64,000 nucleotides of DNA from Hydrogenoanaerobacterium saccharovorans (GCF_003814745.1 NZ_RKRD01000001.1:372001-436000), one strand, 5' to 3'; numbered from the stretch's first letter, positions 42,051 through 51,489 are shown. Numbers and translations are program-made. The notes: generated by a model not told the origin, from the sequence alone.

Positions 42051-43454
42051 CTATCCCTTACGGAAATAAGCATTTTTTGTAATGGGGGAATTTGCCGAAC
42101 CGGTTTTTGGTGCAGGGCGTTTCCCTGAAGGTTTATGGCTGCGTGGTTTAGGGGCACGCGGCTCAGCCGGTAATGCGGTAGATGCTGCCCTGTTTTTGCC
42201 TTGTTTGCTGTTGCGTAGTCCGTCCTGCTTGCGGGGTGAATTTTTTTCTGCTTGGGTGGGCAATTTGCTTGTGCGTGCAGGGCGAGGAGGTCTTGCCTCT
42301 TTCGGAGGGATTTCAAAAACCATCATAGGATAGGGGTGGTCGGTAACAGCGGGAATATCGCGTTTAATGAGTTTTATAATACTCATTAGATATGGCTTTT
42401 CTTCGATATCACAAAACGATATCGCAGTACCTGATAGCCCTGCTCTGCCGGTGCGTCCAATACGGTGTACATAAGTTTCAGGTATGTTTGGCAGGTCAAA
42501 GTTGATAACATGCGAAAGTTCATCGATATCAATACCGCGTGCGGCGATATCGGTTGCAACCAATACACGAATGGTACCGTCTTTAAAGTTGGAGAGTGCA
42601 GTCTGGCGGGCACCTTGTGATTTGTCGCCATGAATTGCTGCTGCCTTAAAATTTGCTCTGGTGAGGTCGCGTACCACGCGGTCGGCCCCATGCTTTGTGC
42701 GTGTAAACACCAGCGCAGAGGTAATAGATGGATCTTTTAATAAATATTTCAAAAGCTCTCGTTTGTTTGCTTTGTCTACAAAATAAACGCTTTGTTCAAT
42801 TTTATCCACGGTAGATGATACCGGTGTCACCGCCACTTTCACTGGGTCCACCAGCAAGGCTTGTACAATGTCGGTGATTTCAGGAGGCATGGTCGCCGAA
42901 AAAAGCAAATTCTGCTTTTTGCGCGGAGTTTGTGCAATCACTCGTTTTACGTCGTGGATAAAGCCCATATCCAGCATGCGGTCTGCTTCATCCAACACAA
43001 AAATTTCAATCTCTTTCAGGTTGATGATACCTTGGCTAATCAAGTCGTTGAGTCTGCCGGGTGTCGCAACGAGGATATCCACACCGCGTTTGAGTTTCTC
43101 TTCCTGCGGTTTTTGCGAAACTCCGCCGAAAATAACACAGCATCGCAGCTTTAGGTATGTGCCGTATGCCTCAAAACTTTCGTGGATTTGCAGTGCAAGC
43201 TCACGCGTGGGGGTTAAAATGAGCGCACGGATGTGCTGCAATTGCTTAGGGACAGATGTTTCGTTGAGTTTTTGCAATATGGGGATGGCGAACGCCGCAG
43301 TTTTGCCTGTACCGGTCTGAGCGCAGCCCACTACATCTCTGCCTGCCAGTACCGGAGGGATTGCCTGTGCCTGTATTGGCGTGGGTTCGGTGTAATTTTG
43401 GTTTTCCAATGCCCGTAAAATAGGTGCAATCAGTTTTAAATCTTTAAAATTCAT
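42051..43454 (-). CDS. DEAD-box RNA helicase (RhlE/CshA-like)
   Basis: A 467-residue ATP-dependent RNA helicase. Q-motif near residue 20, Walker A AQTGTGKT near 45, PTRELA, DEADRMLDMGF, SATMP and the C-terminal HRIGRTGRAG are all present. The final 80 residues are basic and rich in Pro/Arg/Lys (RPARTSKLPTQAEKN), an RNA-binding tail. It probably remodels rRNA or mRNA, often in the cold. An AAGGAG site precedes the ATG. It is the first gene of a unit with the ABC-F gene. Confidence 0.94.
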   Translation of the reverse strand: MNFKDLKLIAPILRALENQNYTEPTPIQAQAIPPVLAGRDVVGCAQTGTGKTAAFAIPILQKLNETSVPKQLQHIRALILTPTRELALQIHESFEAYGTYLKLRCCVIFGGVSQKPQEEKLKRGVDILVATPGRLNDLISQGIINLKEIEIFVLDEADRMLDMGFIHDVKRVIAQTPRKKQNLLFSATMPPEITDIVQALLVDPVKVAVTPVSSTVDKIEQSVYFVDKANKRELLKYLLKDPSITSALVFTRTKHGADRVVRDLTRANFKAAAIHGDKSQGARQTALSNFKDGTIRVLVATDIAARGIDIDELSHVINFDLPNIPETYVHRIGRTGRAGLSGTAISFCDIEEKPYLMSIIKLIKRDIPAVTDHPYPMMVFEIPPKEARPPRPARTSKLPTQAEKNSPRKQDGLRNSKQGKNRAASTALPAEPRAPKPRSHKPSGKRPAPKTGSANSPITKNAYFRKG

Positions 43455-43588
43455 GAATCTCCTTTATTTGTTCAGCAATACTCGCTGTTTAAGTAAATCA
43501 TATTTGCATACATTACTATCATACCATATTTTTTCAAAATAAAAAAGTATAGCAAAAGCAATCTGTATGCATTAAAACAAGGATAATA

Positions 43589-43617
43589 TTTACAAATGCA
43601 GAAGATTATACTATACT
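43589..43617 (+). promoter_or_regulatory. Sigma-A promoter for yitT
   Basis: TTTACA at 43589-43594, a 17-base spacer, and TATACT at 43612-43617. The predicted transcript begins near 43624, about 170 bases before the start codon. Confidence 0.7.
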
Positions 43618-43623
43618 AATCTT

Positions 43624-43794
43624 AGCAGATTAAAGCAAAGATAACGAGGCAGAAAAAACGCGGTTGTGCCCAATAACCGCCGCTTATAACAAAAGCTTCG
43701 TCTTAAAGCAGAATTGTACAATTAAAAAGAGAAGCAGTTGGCAATAATAAAACTGTTTCTCTTTTTTGTTTGGGTATCTATTGGAGGAATGAAA
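43624..43794 (+). promoter_or_regulatory. Structured 5' leader of yitT with a premature terminator
   Basis: The leader holds a short stem GCGGTT/AACCGC (about 43662-43681) and then a terminator-like stem: AAAAAGAGAAGCAG at 43725-43738 against CTGTTTCTCTTTTTT at 43753-43767, one mismatch, with the T-run before the GGAGG. A stem of this kind in a 5' leader usually means attenuation by a ligand, RNA or protein. I do not recognise a known riboswitch consensus. Confidence 0.5.
43724..43768 (+). terminator. Terminator-like stem in the yitT leader
   Basis: A 14-base stem with one mismatch and a T-run just downstream, ending 14 bases before the GGAGG of yitT. In this position it would limit expression unless melted or bypassed. 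Confidence 0.6.
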
Positions 43795-44676
43795 ATGGGT
43801 AGGATTTTAGAAAAAATGGAGCCAAAACAGATTGCACTGGATTTACTGTGTGATGTTGCATGCGGCATACTAAACGGTATTTCGGTTGCTATGTTCACTG
43901 CCCCAAATCGTATTGCGCCCGGAGGGGTTACCGGTATTGCAACTATCATTAATTTTCTGTTCGGCTTGCCTATCGGTACGGGTGCAATGCTCATCAATAT
44001 CCCCCTTTTGCTGGTTGCTTATAAAATATTAGGTAGGCGTTTCACTCTGCTTACCCTCAAATCCACCTTTATTATGTCTTTATTTATCGATTTATGTGCC
44101 ATGTTTTTACCGCCATATCAGGGTAATTTGCTTTTGGCTGCCATGTTTGGCGGTGCAACGGGCGGTATTGGCTTGGGGCTTGTTTTTATGCGCGGCAGTA
44201 CAACAGGCGGTACTGATATTTTATGCAGACTTGCCAAGCTCAAATTCCCCCATATGCCCTTTGGCAAGGTACTTTTGGTTTTAGACGGATTTGTTATTGT
44301 GGCTGCGGCTGTGGTTTACCAAAATATCGAAAGTGCGCTCTATGCACTCGTCACCATCCTTGCATCATCAAAAATGATTGATATGATTTTGTATGGTTTG
44401 GATAAGGGCAAAGTGGTGTATGTTGTATCCGCTTGTAACCGAGAAATCGCAAAAGCAATTATCGAAGAAATGGACCGAAGTGCAACGCTTTTAAAATCGG
44501 TAGGTGCGTACTCGCAGAAAGACCAAGAAATGTTAATGTGTGCGGTACGCGATGACCAATACCCACTGCTTAAAAAAATTGTGCTGCAAATCGATAAAAA
44601 CGCCTTTATGATTGTAGCGGATGCAGGTGAGATTTTGGGTGAAGGGTGGCGGGGAATTGATTCTGAAAAGATATAG
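43795..44676 (+). CDS. yitT: YitT-family membrane protein (DUF161/DUF2179)
   Basis: A 293-residue protein with five to six membrane helices in the first 185 residues (LCDVACGILNGISVAMFTAPNRIAPGGVTG) and a cytoplasmic DUF2179 domain at the end (ITRGATLLKSVGAYS-type, seen as RSATLLKSVGAYSQKDQE). The start is ATG 43795, seven bases after GGAGG; starts at 43738 and 43789 are out of place for this site. Function unknown; family members may be transporters. The leader suggests controlled expression. Confidence 0.9.
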   Translation: MGRILEKMEPKQIALDLLCDVACGILNGISVAMFTAPNRIAPGGVTGIATIINFLFGLPIGTGAMLINIPLLLVAYKILGRRFTLLTLKSTFIMSLFIDLCAMFLPPYQGNLLLAAMFGGATGGIGLGLVFMRGSTTGGTDILCRLAKLKFPHMPFGKVLLVLDGFVIVAAAVVYQNIESALYALVTILASSKMIDMILYGLDKGKVVYVVSACNREIAKAIIEEMDRSATLLKSVGAYSQKDQEMLMCAVRDDQYPLLKKIVLQIDKNAFMIVADAGEILGEGWRGIDSEKI

Positions 44677-44776
44677 ACAGAGCACGCAGTTTTTCGCCCT
44701 GATGACAGCGGGAAAACAGATTTGCTAAAAACGGCTGATAAGTGCTAAAAAGGACGAATTTCACCTTTTTTTCTCT

Positions 44777-44805
44777 TTGTAAAAGTAATAACATAATGTT
44801 ATAAT
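44777..44805 (+). promoter_or_regulatory. Sigma-A promoter for the nfeD-SPFH pair
   Basis: TTGTAA at 44777-44782, a 17-base spacer, and TATAAT at 44800-44805. Confidence 0.75.
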
Positions 44806-44908
44806 CTTAACAAGCAAATAACTTACAACCCGTATAAAGTTATAAGTTGTCACTGCTGAGCATAAGATGTACATCGGTTCTTATATCATATAAAGGAGGT
44901 TTGAGGAA

Positions 44909-45391
44909 ATGCGAACGGTTCTGTCGCAAGAGCTGTATCCGGTATTTTGGCTGATGCTCGGTATTACACTTGCCATTATAGAGGCAACAACCGTGCAGCT
45001 GGTGGCAATTTGGTTTTCGCTAGGTGCAGTTGTAACAATTATCCCTGCACTGATGGGTGCGCCTATGTGGGTACAATTGTTTGTATTTGTTGCGGTATCT
45101 GCATTGGCAATGCTGGGCACGCGCCCGTTTGTAAAGCGATTTTTAAGCGTAAAGCAAGAGCGCACAAACGCGGACAGAGTAATTGGGCAAACGGGTGTTG
45201 TTCTTGAAGAAATTGATAATGACAAAGCACAGGGCAGGGTAAGTGTGATGGGGTTGGATTGGTCTGCCCGATCGGTGGATAATACCGATATCCAAGCTGG
45301 TACCAAAGTGAGCATACTCGCCATAGAAGGCGTAAAGTTAATTGTACAAATAAAAAAGACCTCGGATAAAGAGGTACTTAAGGAGGAGTAG
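44909..45391 (+). CDS. NfeD-family membrane protein
   Basis: A 160-residue short NfeD. Residues 10-85 are hydrophobic helices (LYPVFWLMLGITLAIIEATTVQLVAIW), and the last 60 residues form the NfeD OB-fold (GQTGVVLEEIDNDKAQGRVSV, then GTKVSILAIEGVKLIV). It normally works with an SPFH protein, which follows after three bases, in membrane-domain organisation. The site AAAGGAGG precedes the ATG. Confidence 0.93.
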   Translation: MRTVLSQELYPVFWLMLGITLAIIEATTVQLVAIWFSLGAVVTIIPALMGAPMWVQLFVFVAVSALAMLGTRPFVKRFLSVKQERTNADRVIGQTGVVLEEIDNDKAQGRVSVMGLDWSARSVDNTDIQAGTKVSILAIEGVKLIVQIKKTSDKEVLKEE

Positions 45392-45394
45392 TAA

Positions 45395-46348
45395 ATGCCT
45401 ATTTTTGAATTATTCGGTAGTTTTATTGTACTTGCGGTGGTTTTTGTTATTTTAATCCTGATCGTTTCGTGCATCAAGATTGTTCCACAAGCGATGGTGT
45501 ATGTTGTGGAAAGATTGGGTGCCTATCATTCAACTTGGGAGACAGGCATTCACTTTAAAGTTCCGTTTTTTGACCGTATTGCCAAAAAGGTATCGCTCAA
45601 AGAACAGGTAGTGGATTTTGCACCGCAGCCTGTAATTACAAAAGACAACGTTACGATGCAGATAGATACGGTGGTGTTCTTTCAAATAACCGATGCAAAG
45701 CTGTATACATATGGTGTTGAGCGCCCTTTATCTGCCATTGAAAACCTTTCCGCCACCACCCTGCGTAACATAATTGGTGAAATGGAACTGGATAGCACCC
45801 TTACCTCGCGCGATGTTATCAACACAAAAATTACCGCAACCCTAGATACCGCAACCGATAAATGGGGCATTAAGGTAAACCGTGTAGAGCTTAAAAACAT
45901 CCTGCCCCCGCGTGAGATTCAGGACGCAATGGAAAAACAGATGAAAGCAGAACGTGAGCGTCGTGAGTCCATTCTCAGGGCAGAAGGCGAAAAACACAGC
46001 CAAATCTTGGTTGCAGAGGGCGAAAAAGAGTCGGCTATCCTGCGTGCGGAGGCAGAAAAAGAATCTGCCGTGCTTCGTGCCGAGGGTGTAAAAGAGCAAA
46101 AGATACGTGAGGCACAGGGTGAGGCAGAGGCAATTATTATGGTGCAAAAAGCATTTGCCGATTCGCTGAAAATGCTAAACGATGCAAACCCAAGCCAGCA
46201 GGTGCTCGCTATCAAGAGCCTTGAGGCATTTGCAAAAGCGGCAGACGGTAAAGCAACAAAAATTATCATCCCAAGCGAGATACAATCTATGGCAGGGCTG
46301 GTAACATCGCTAAAAGAAATTGCATCCGACAGTAAAACGGCACAATAA
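45395..46348 (+). CDS. SPFH-domain membrane protein (stomatin/QmcA type)
   Basis: A 317-residue protein with an N-terminal membrane anchor (residues 7-27), a prohibitin/SPFH domain (VERLGAYHSTWETGIHFKVPFFDRI, near residues 30-180) and a coiled-coil region near 180-250 made of EGEKHSQILVAEGEKESAILRAEA-type repeats. SPFH proteins scaffold membrane domains. An AGGAGGAG site overlaps the nfeD end, so the two are coupled. A terminator follows. Confidence 0.94.
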   Translation: MPIFELFGSFIVLAVVFVILILIVSCIKIVPQAMVYVVERLGAYHSTWETGIHFKVPFFDRIAKKVSLKEQVVDFAPQPVITKDNVTMQIDTVVFFQITDAKLYTYGVERPLSAIENLSATTLRNIIGEMELDSTLTSRDVINTKITATLDTATDKWGIKVNRVELKNILPPREIQDAMEKQMKAERERRESILRAEGEKHSQILVAEGEKESAILRAEAEKESAVLRAEGVKEQKIREAQGEAEAIIMVQKAFADSLKMLNDANPSQQVLAIKSLEAFAKAADGKATKIIIPSEIQSMAGLVTSLKEIASDSKTAQ

Positions 46349-46357
46349 AAATCAATA

Positions 46358-46393
46358 AAAAAGGCGGTACAGAGCATTCTGTACCGCCTTTTG
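46358..46393 (+). terminator. Intrinsic terminator after the SPFH gene
   Basis: AAAGGCGGTACAGA pairs with TCTGTACCGCCTTT across GCAT, followed by T residues. Confidence 0.92.
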
Positions 46394-46465
46394 CTGTGCG
46401 TGTAGATGGTTGTATAAAGTTGGGTTTTATGTTAATGTTGAACCAAGAGAAAAAACCCAATGCAT

Positions 46466-47584
46466 TTAGCTGTTTCTTTCCAGTTTTACCAAGTGGTTTT
46501 GCTGTGCAAATACATCTACGCTGTAAACAAACAGCACATCATCAAATTGGGCGGGGTTTACTATTTTAGTCAGCCCGCCGTTAATGTAACGCATATCTAC
46601 CAGAGATATTTCGCTGTAATCTGCTGCAAAAAGCGGTGCCAGGCTGTGCGCATACGAGTCTTTAAAAACCAGCAGGCGCTTGCCGCTATTGCTCGCAGTG
46701 TGAATGGTTACAAGAGGCTGATTGGTGCCAAGAAAATAGGAGTATTTATCTTTTTGCGAGAGGAACTCTTGAAAATACAAGTTGGGGTAATTGGTGGTTT
46801 TTTTGCCGTCGTATACCGAAAAACCCGTAATTTTACCTATACTGTAAGTTTTAATGCTGTCGGGCAAAATATTTCGTACGCCGGATTTGGAATAGAGCGT
46901 ACCGTTAAAACTGTCGCTGACTGTATCAATTTTAAAATCATCTGCTGTTTTAACAGGCAGCCCCATTACTTCGCATGCCTTTTGGTACGCTAAAAATGCA
47001 CCGTCGGTTGTCCAGTGGTGGTCGGTACGGTAGTAGATGTAATCGTCTTTATGGGCGGTTAGTGTTTCAAAAAGCTTTACAGGTTTTACGGTGTCGCCCA
47101 GCTCTGTGCATACACGATCAACAAACCCTATCTGGTCCCAACTTTGTGCAAACAGGGGCAGCTTATGGGTTTGTATCGCTGCGGCACTGGGTACAAGCAT
47201 CAGGTAAACAGGCTTGTTATATTGCTGTACAAATGCTTTTATGCCGCGAATATTTGCCTGTACAACATCATCCTTTGGTGTTTCAATATCCGCCATCAGC
47301 GCACCGTTGCAGATAAACACACCGTTGTTTTCACGCTTGCCAATAGAATACTCGAGGCTGCTTTGCATTGCAATCCAATGGTCTCGTCCTAGAAAATGGT
47401 CGTTGACGTACTCATCTATGCTTTGCATATATTTGCCGCTCAGTAATGTTTTCGTTGAGTAAACAGGCAAGCCGGCAAGGTAACGATTTTCCGATTCGGA
47501 GAAATTTTTGTTTGGCATAATTAAATTGAGTAGCACCGCCACCCCCCATAAGGGAGCGAGGATGCGGAAAAACAGTTTATCCAT
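46466..47584 (-). CDS. DHHW-family (AlgX/AlgJ-like) SGNH-type protein, O-acetylation partner
   Basis: A 372-residue protein with an N-terminal membrane anchor (LFFRILAPLWGVAVLL) and an extracytoplasmic SGNH-like domain. The family motif DHHW is in YYRTDHHWTTDGAF near residue 188, and a likely catalytic serine segment is LLVFKDSYAHS near residue 312. Members work with an MBOAT protein to acetylate alginate or other surface polysaccharides, and the MBOAT gene lies just upstream. ATG 47584, six bases after the TTG at 47590, has GGAG at a good distance. Confidence 0.88.
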   Translation of the reverse strand: MDKLFFRILAPLWGVAVLLNLIMPNKNFSESENRYLAGLPVYSTKTLLSGKYMQSIDEYVNDHFLGRDHWIAMQSSLEYSIGKRENNGVFICNGALMADIETPKDDVVQANIRGIKAFVQQYNKPVYLMLVPSAAAIQTHKLPLFAQSWDQIGFVDRVCTELGDTVKPVKLFETLTAHKDDYIYYRTDHHWTTDGAFLAYQKACEVMGLPVKTADDFKIDTVSDSFNGTLYSKSGVRNILPDSIKTYSIGKITGFSVYDGKKTTNYPNLYFQEFLSQKDKYSYFLGTNQPLVTIHTASNSGKRLLVFKDSYAHSLAPLFAADYSEISLVDMRYINGGLTKIVNPAQFDDVLFVYSVDVFAQQNHLVKLERNS

Positions 47585-47628
47585 CTTCAAGCTCCAATTA
47601 ACTTCATATTTAGTGCTGCCGCTGCCGA

Positions 47629-49035
47629 TTAAAAGCGAAAATATAAAAACGGGTTGTATGTGCTGTTAACAAGGTAGGCAATGCATGCCGCAAACATAAA
47701 TACATACCCAAGCGATGTGCCAACCAATACGGGCTTTCGTGTGCTGCATTCCAGCCGATTCAAAATCTTTTGAAATGCGGGTGTGGAGAAAAATGCAGCC
47801 AGTGCAAAAATCAACCCGTAACTCAGCAGATGGTACAGTGCCTGCATGTTGCAAAGCGGCACATTTTGCAAGCCGAACATGCCTGCAAAATAGGTACCCA
47901 TCACGCTTAAATCTTCAAAGTAAAAAATTACCCAGCTTATAACAATGAGTAACAGGGTATAAATATGCTGCAAAACACGGGGCACTTTATGCCAAAAACG
48001 CAGCAGCACAAATTTTTCAATAATCAGGATTATCGCAAAGTACAGCCCCCAAAAAACAAAGTTCCACGAGGCACCATGCCAAAAACCGGTGAGTGCCCAT
48101 ACTACCAGCAAATTGCGCAGCTGCTTCAGCTTGCTGCAGCGGTTGCCGCCCATGGGGATGTAAACATAATCGCGGAACCACGCACCAAGGGTGATGTGCC
48201 ACCTGCGCCAAAACTCTGTAATATTGCGTGAGATATAAGGATAGTTGAAGTTTTCATCAAAGGTAAGCCCGAAGATGCGTGCCAGACCGATTGCCATATC
48301 GGAGTAGCCGCTGAAATCGAAATAAATCTGAAAAGTATAGGCGATTATGCCAATCCAATACAGCAAAACCGAAGGTTCACCCGCGGTACCTGCTGAGATT
48401 TGGCTCCATAAAAAGCCGACGTTGTTTGCAATCAGCACCTTTTTGCCCAAACCAATCAAAAACCGTCTGGAACCGCGCGAAAAACTATCGGCAGTCAGCA
48501 AATGGTCATCCAGATCGTTTTCAACCGTAACGTACCGCACAATCGGCCCTGCAATAATTTGGGGGAACAACGTTGTGTAGGTAAGGTAGTTGTAATAGCT
48601 TTTTTCCGAATCGGTTGTTCCGCGGTAAACGTCGATGGCATAGGAGATAGACTGAAACGAGTTAAACGATACACCGATGGGCAAAATAATATTCGGCTCA
48701 GGGATGCCACCGCCCACCAATGCGTTCAGATTGCCCACAAAAAAGTTTGTATATTTGAAAAAGAGCAGAACACCCAGGTTGCTGCACACCGAAATGAGCA
48801 TAAACAGGCGTTTTAGGCGCTTATTATCCGAATACTTGTCCATTAATCGTGCACAAACGTAATCTTCCACCGAAAGTGCCAGCATAACGGGGATAAACCG
48901 TATTTCGCCCCATGCATAAAACACCATGCTTGCCAGAAACATCACAAAATTTTTCAGTTTTTTCGGTGCGATGTAATAGAGGATGATGAGTGCGGGCAGA
49001 TAGTAAAATAAAAAGGTGATGCTGCTGAAAACCAT
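47629..49035 (-). CDS. MBOAT-family O-acyltransferase (AlgI/DltB type)
   Basis: A 468-residue polytopic protein of the AlgI group. The conserved histidine region WALTGFWHGASWNFVFWG is near residue 310, and the N-terminal motif FNSFQSISYAIDVYRG near residue 110. The pair with the DHHW protein 44 bases downstream makes a surface-polysaccharide acetyltransferase, carrying acetyl groups across the membrane. The polymer is unknown, since no polysaccharide synthesis genes are in the window. Confidence 0.93.
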   Translation of the reverse strand: MVFSSITFLFYYLPALIILYYIAPKKLKNFVMFLASMVFYAWGEIRFIPVMLALSVEDYVCARLMDKYSDNKRLKRLFMLISVCSNLGVLLFFKYTNFFVGNLNALVGGGIPEPNIILPIGVSFNSFQSISYAIDVYRGTTDSEKSYYNYLTYTTLFPQIIAGPIVRYVTVENDLDDHLLTADSFSRGSRRFLIGLGKKVLIANNVGFLWSQISAGTAGEPSVLLYWIGIIAYTFQIYFDFSGYSDMAIGLARIFGLTFDENFNYPYISRNITEFWRRWHITLGAWFRDYVYIPMGGNRCSKLKQLRNLLVVWALTGFWHGASWNFVFWGLYFAIILIIEKFVLLRFWHKVPRVLQHIYTLLLIVISWVIFYFEDLSVMGTYFAGMFGLQNVPLCNMQALYHLLSYGLIFALAAFFSTPAFQKILNRLECSTRKPVLVGTSLGYVFMFAACIAYLVNSTYNPFLYFRF

Positions 49036-49074
49036 GTATTGTAACCTCCGATGGGTAATTTAATAAAGTTACTG

Positions 49075-49779
49075 CTAATCACAATCGCTCATACGGTAGC
49101 CCACACCCACTTCGGTAAGAATATAACGGGGCTCGGCAGGGTTTTTTTCAATTTTGCGGCGGATGTTCGCCATATTAACACGCAGAATTTGGTTGTCACC
49201 CGCGGCAAACGGCCCCCAAATTTGCTCTATAATGGTATCGTACGTCAAAACGCGGCCGGCATATCGGCTGAGCAGGGCAACAATTTTATATTCAATTTGC
49301 GTTAGGTGTACATCAACGCCGTCCACCGAAACCATCCGTTTTTCAAAATCAATTACAAAACCGCCTGTAGAAAAACGAATACTGGATGAGACATCGCCCG
49401 TTTCGGGCTTGATGCTGTGGCGTAAAGCCGTGCGGATGCGCGCGAGCAGTTCGGAAGTGCCGAACGGTTTGGTGATGTAATCATCCGCTCCCAGGTCGAG
49501 CGCTTCCACTTTTTCGCGCTCATACCCGCGTGCCGACACCACAATAATAGGTATGGTCGACCATTCACGAACCGCTTTAATTACCTCAAGCCCGTCCATA
49601 TCGGGGAGGCCGAGGTCAAGCAGTACTACGTCGGGGCAGTGTGATGTAATCAAAGAAAGTGTCTCTCGTCCCGTTTCGGTTTTAATGGTGCGGTAACCGT
49701 TCGAAGTTAAAATTGTAGAGATAAAATTGCTGATGGCGCGTTCGTCCTCAACAATTAAAATAGTGACTTTATTCGCCAT
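49075..49779 (-). CDS. OmpR/KdpE-class response regulator
   Basis: A 234-residue response regulator. The receiver has the acidic pocket and phosphoacceptor Asp in LLDLGLPDMDGLEV near residue 56, the Lys in DDYITKPFG near 107, and a winged-helix domain near residues 130-230 (LTQIEYKIVALLSRYAG, NILRVNMANIRRKIE). It is most like KdpE. Its start overlaps the sensor kinase stop (TAATG). It is divergent from the phosphate/potassium operon and its likely target box lies there. Confidence 0.93.
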   Translation of the reverse strand: MANKVTILIVEDERAISNFISTILTSNGYRTIKTETGRETLSLITSHCPDVVLLDLGLPDMDGLEVIKAVREWSTIPIIVVSARGYEREKVEALDLGADDYITKPFGTSELLARIRTALRHSIKPETGDVSSSIRFSTGGFVIDFEKRMVSVDGVDVHLTQIEYKIVALLSRYAGRVLTYDTIIEQIWGPFAAGDNQILRVNMANIRRKIEKNPAEPRYILTEVGVGYRMSDCD

Positions 49780-51350
49780 TATGGCTTCACCCCTTCATCT
49801 ATCGGCAGAGTAAAGGTAAAAGATGCCCCGCCGCTTTGTTTGTTTGTCACAGTTATTTTTCCGCCATGTGCTCTTACAATCGAGTTACAGATAGAAAGCC
49901 CAATGCCCATCCCCCGTGAAGAATCGCTGCTGCGCTGCCCGCGTACTTCATAGCCCTCGAACAGATAAGGTATATCAGCCTGGCTGATGCCCTTGCCATG
50001 GTCGCGCACTTCAAATACGGCAAAATTTTCTTCGCGTGTAACGGTGAGCTCAATCGGTGCATCTTTGCCCGAATGTTTAATGGCATTTTCAAGCAAATTG
50101 ATAATCACCTGTTCTATCAGTGTTGCATCCATCGGTACAAGCAAAAATTCATCGGGTACACGCACCTGCACCGTTTGCTTTGGAAAGCGCGACTTCACGC
50201 GTGTAATGGCGTCCGCTACAATTTCCTCCGCTGCCTCGGGCGATTTGCGAACCGTTGCATCACCCTCGCTGATGCGAGTTACCGAAAGCAGGTTTTCCAC
50301 CATGCGAATCAGCCATTGCGAATCCTCACGGATATCATCAACGAGTTTATCGTGCGTTTGAGCATCCAGTTGGTCTTTATTTTCCAATATCGCAGAGCTT
50401 GCACCAAGAATACTTGTAAGCGGAGTTCGCAAATCATGTGAAATAGCGCGAAGCAAATTACTGCGCATTTTTTCTTTTTCAGATTCCACCAAGATTTTAC
50501 GCTGTTTGTCAGAAAGATGCTGACGTTCGAGTGCCATAGCAATTTGAGACGCCATCATGTCCAAAAACGTCATTTGGTCGGGTTCGGGGACAGTGCCGTC
50601 ATCGTACAGCAACCCCACTACCCCCAGCACCTGCTTTTGAGATACAACAGGCACGTACAGCCCATAGGCTTTGGTGCATACATCGGTTCCTGTGCCCGCA
50701 TATTGGTTGTTGACAAAAACCCAATGCACCGCAAAACGCTCGTTGGATGATTGCAGAATCAGCTCTTGATTCGGGCTGGCACCTATGATTTTACCGGAGC
50801 ATCCGCGCTGCGGATCATCGGTGTAAAAAATAATCGGACGATGAAAGATATCGTATAAACAATCCAGAGTAAGATGGATAATGTTATCCAGCCCTCGGGT
50901 TACCAGCAGCTGTTTACTGATTTCGTACAGCTTTTCGGTGCGCAATTCGCGCAAGGCAGATTGACGTGCCTGTTTTGTGATTTGCGCTGTCATAGCACTG
51001 GTGATAAGCGATACCAACAGCATGCTGATAAAGGTGATGGGGTAGCCAGCACGTGTAAAATCCAATGTGGAATAAGGAAAAGTGAAAAAAAAGTTTACTC
51101 CTATCACACCCGCTATCGATGCACAGATACCCCAGAAATATCCCGTTGTAATGCGCGAAACAAATACCACAGCTAAAATATAAATGACAATCATGCTTAC
51201 GTTGTCAAAGCTTATAAAGAAACGGTGCAGTACAATGGATAGAATTGTTGCAGCAAGCAACACCAATAAAGTTTTTACTACATCATGCTGCATCCATTTT
51301 GGCAGCTTTTTATGGGTAAAAAAGCCTTTATGCTTGTTTGCCACGTTCAA
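49779..51350 (-). CDS. KdpD-like sensor histidine kinase lacking the N-terminal KdpD and USP domains
   Basis: A 523-residue sensor. Residues 25-120 form the four-helix DUF4118 membrane module, residues 150-285 a GAF-like domain, and the C-terminal half HisKA and HATPase_c (H-box AISHDLRTPLTSI, N-box NLLENAIKHS, G1 DHGKGI, G2 GMGIGLSI). E. coli KdpD is about 890 residues and starts with the KdpD/USP part that is absent here. The start is TTG or the GTG three codons later. It is coupled to the regulator. Confidence 0.92.
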   Translation of the reverse strand: MNVANKHKGFFTHKKLPKWMQHDVVKTLLVLLAATILSIVLHRFFISFDNVSMIVIYILAVVFVSRITTGYFWGICASIAGVIGVNFFFTFPYSTLDFTRAGYPITFISMLLVSLITSAMTAQITKQARQSALRELRTEKLYEISKQLLVTRGLDNIIHLTLDCLYDIFHRPIIFYTDDPQRGCSGKIIGASPNQELILQSSNERFAVHWVFVNNQYAGTGTDVCTKAYGLYVPVVSQKQVLGVVGLLYDDGTVPEPDQMTFLDMMASQIAMALERQHLSDKQRKILVESEKEKMRSNLLRAISHDLRTPLTSILGASSAILENKDQLDAQTHDKLVDDIREDSQWLIRMVENLLSVTRISEGDATVRKSPEAAEEIVADAITRVKSRFPKQTVQVRVPDEFLLVPMDATLIEQVIINLLENAIKHSGKDAPIELTVTREENFAVFEVRDHGKGISQADIPYLFEGYEVRGQRSSDSSRGMGIGLSICNSIVRAHGGKITVTNKQSGGASFTFTLPIDEGVKP

Positions 51351-51469
51351 TCACCCACCCATCCGTTTGCTGTCTTAATAGAATTGGCTATCTTTATCCT
51401 TGTTAGACAAGGTAAGACCTTTACATCGATTATACCGTAAACACAGTTGTAAAGCAAAAGAAATGGGCA

Positions 51470-51489
51470 TTAAGAAAGTGTTAAGAAAG
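51470..51489 (+). promoter_or_regulatory. Direct-repeat box for an OmpR/PhoB-class regulator
   Basis: TTAAGAAAG at 51470-51478 and again at 51481-51489, 11 bases apart. It reads as TTAAGA-N5-TTAAGA, the spacing that OmpR-family response regulators use. It ends 11 bases before the -35, where an activator would bind. Confidence 0.55.

Larger units (their letters stand above)
43455..43794. other. Gap between the helicase and yitT (340 bp)
   Basis: The left part is the promoter region of the minus-strand helicase. The right part holds a plus-strand promoter and a 170-base transcribed leader with a terminator stem just before the yitT ribosome-binding site. No open frame is convincing. Confidence 0.7.

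Noticed and set aside
43624..43720. Known riboswitch classes in the yitT leader
   Set aside because: By eye it does not match the purine, preQ1, SAM, c-di-GMP, fluoride, Mn, ZTP or T-box consensus; only an unassigned attenuator is claimed.
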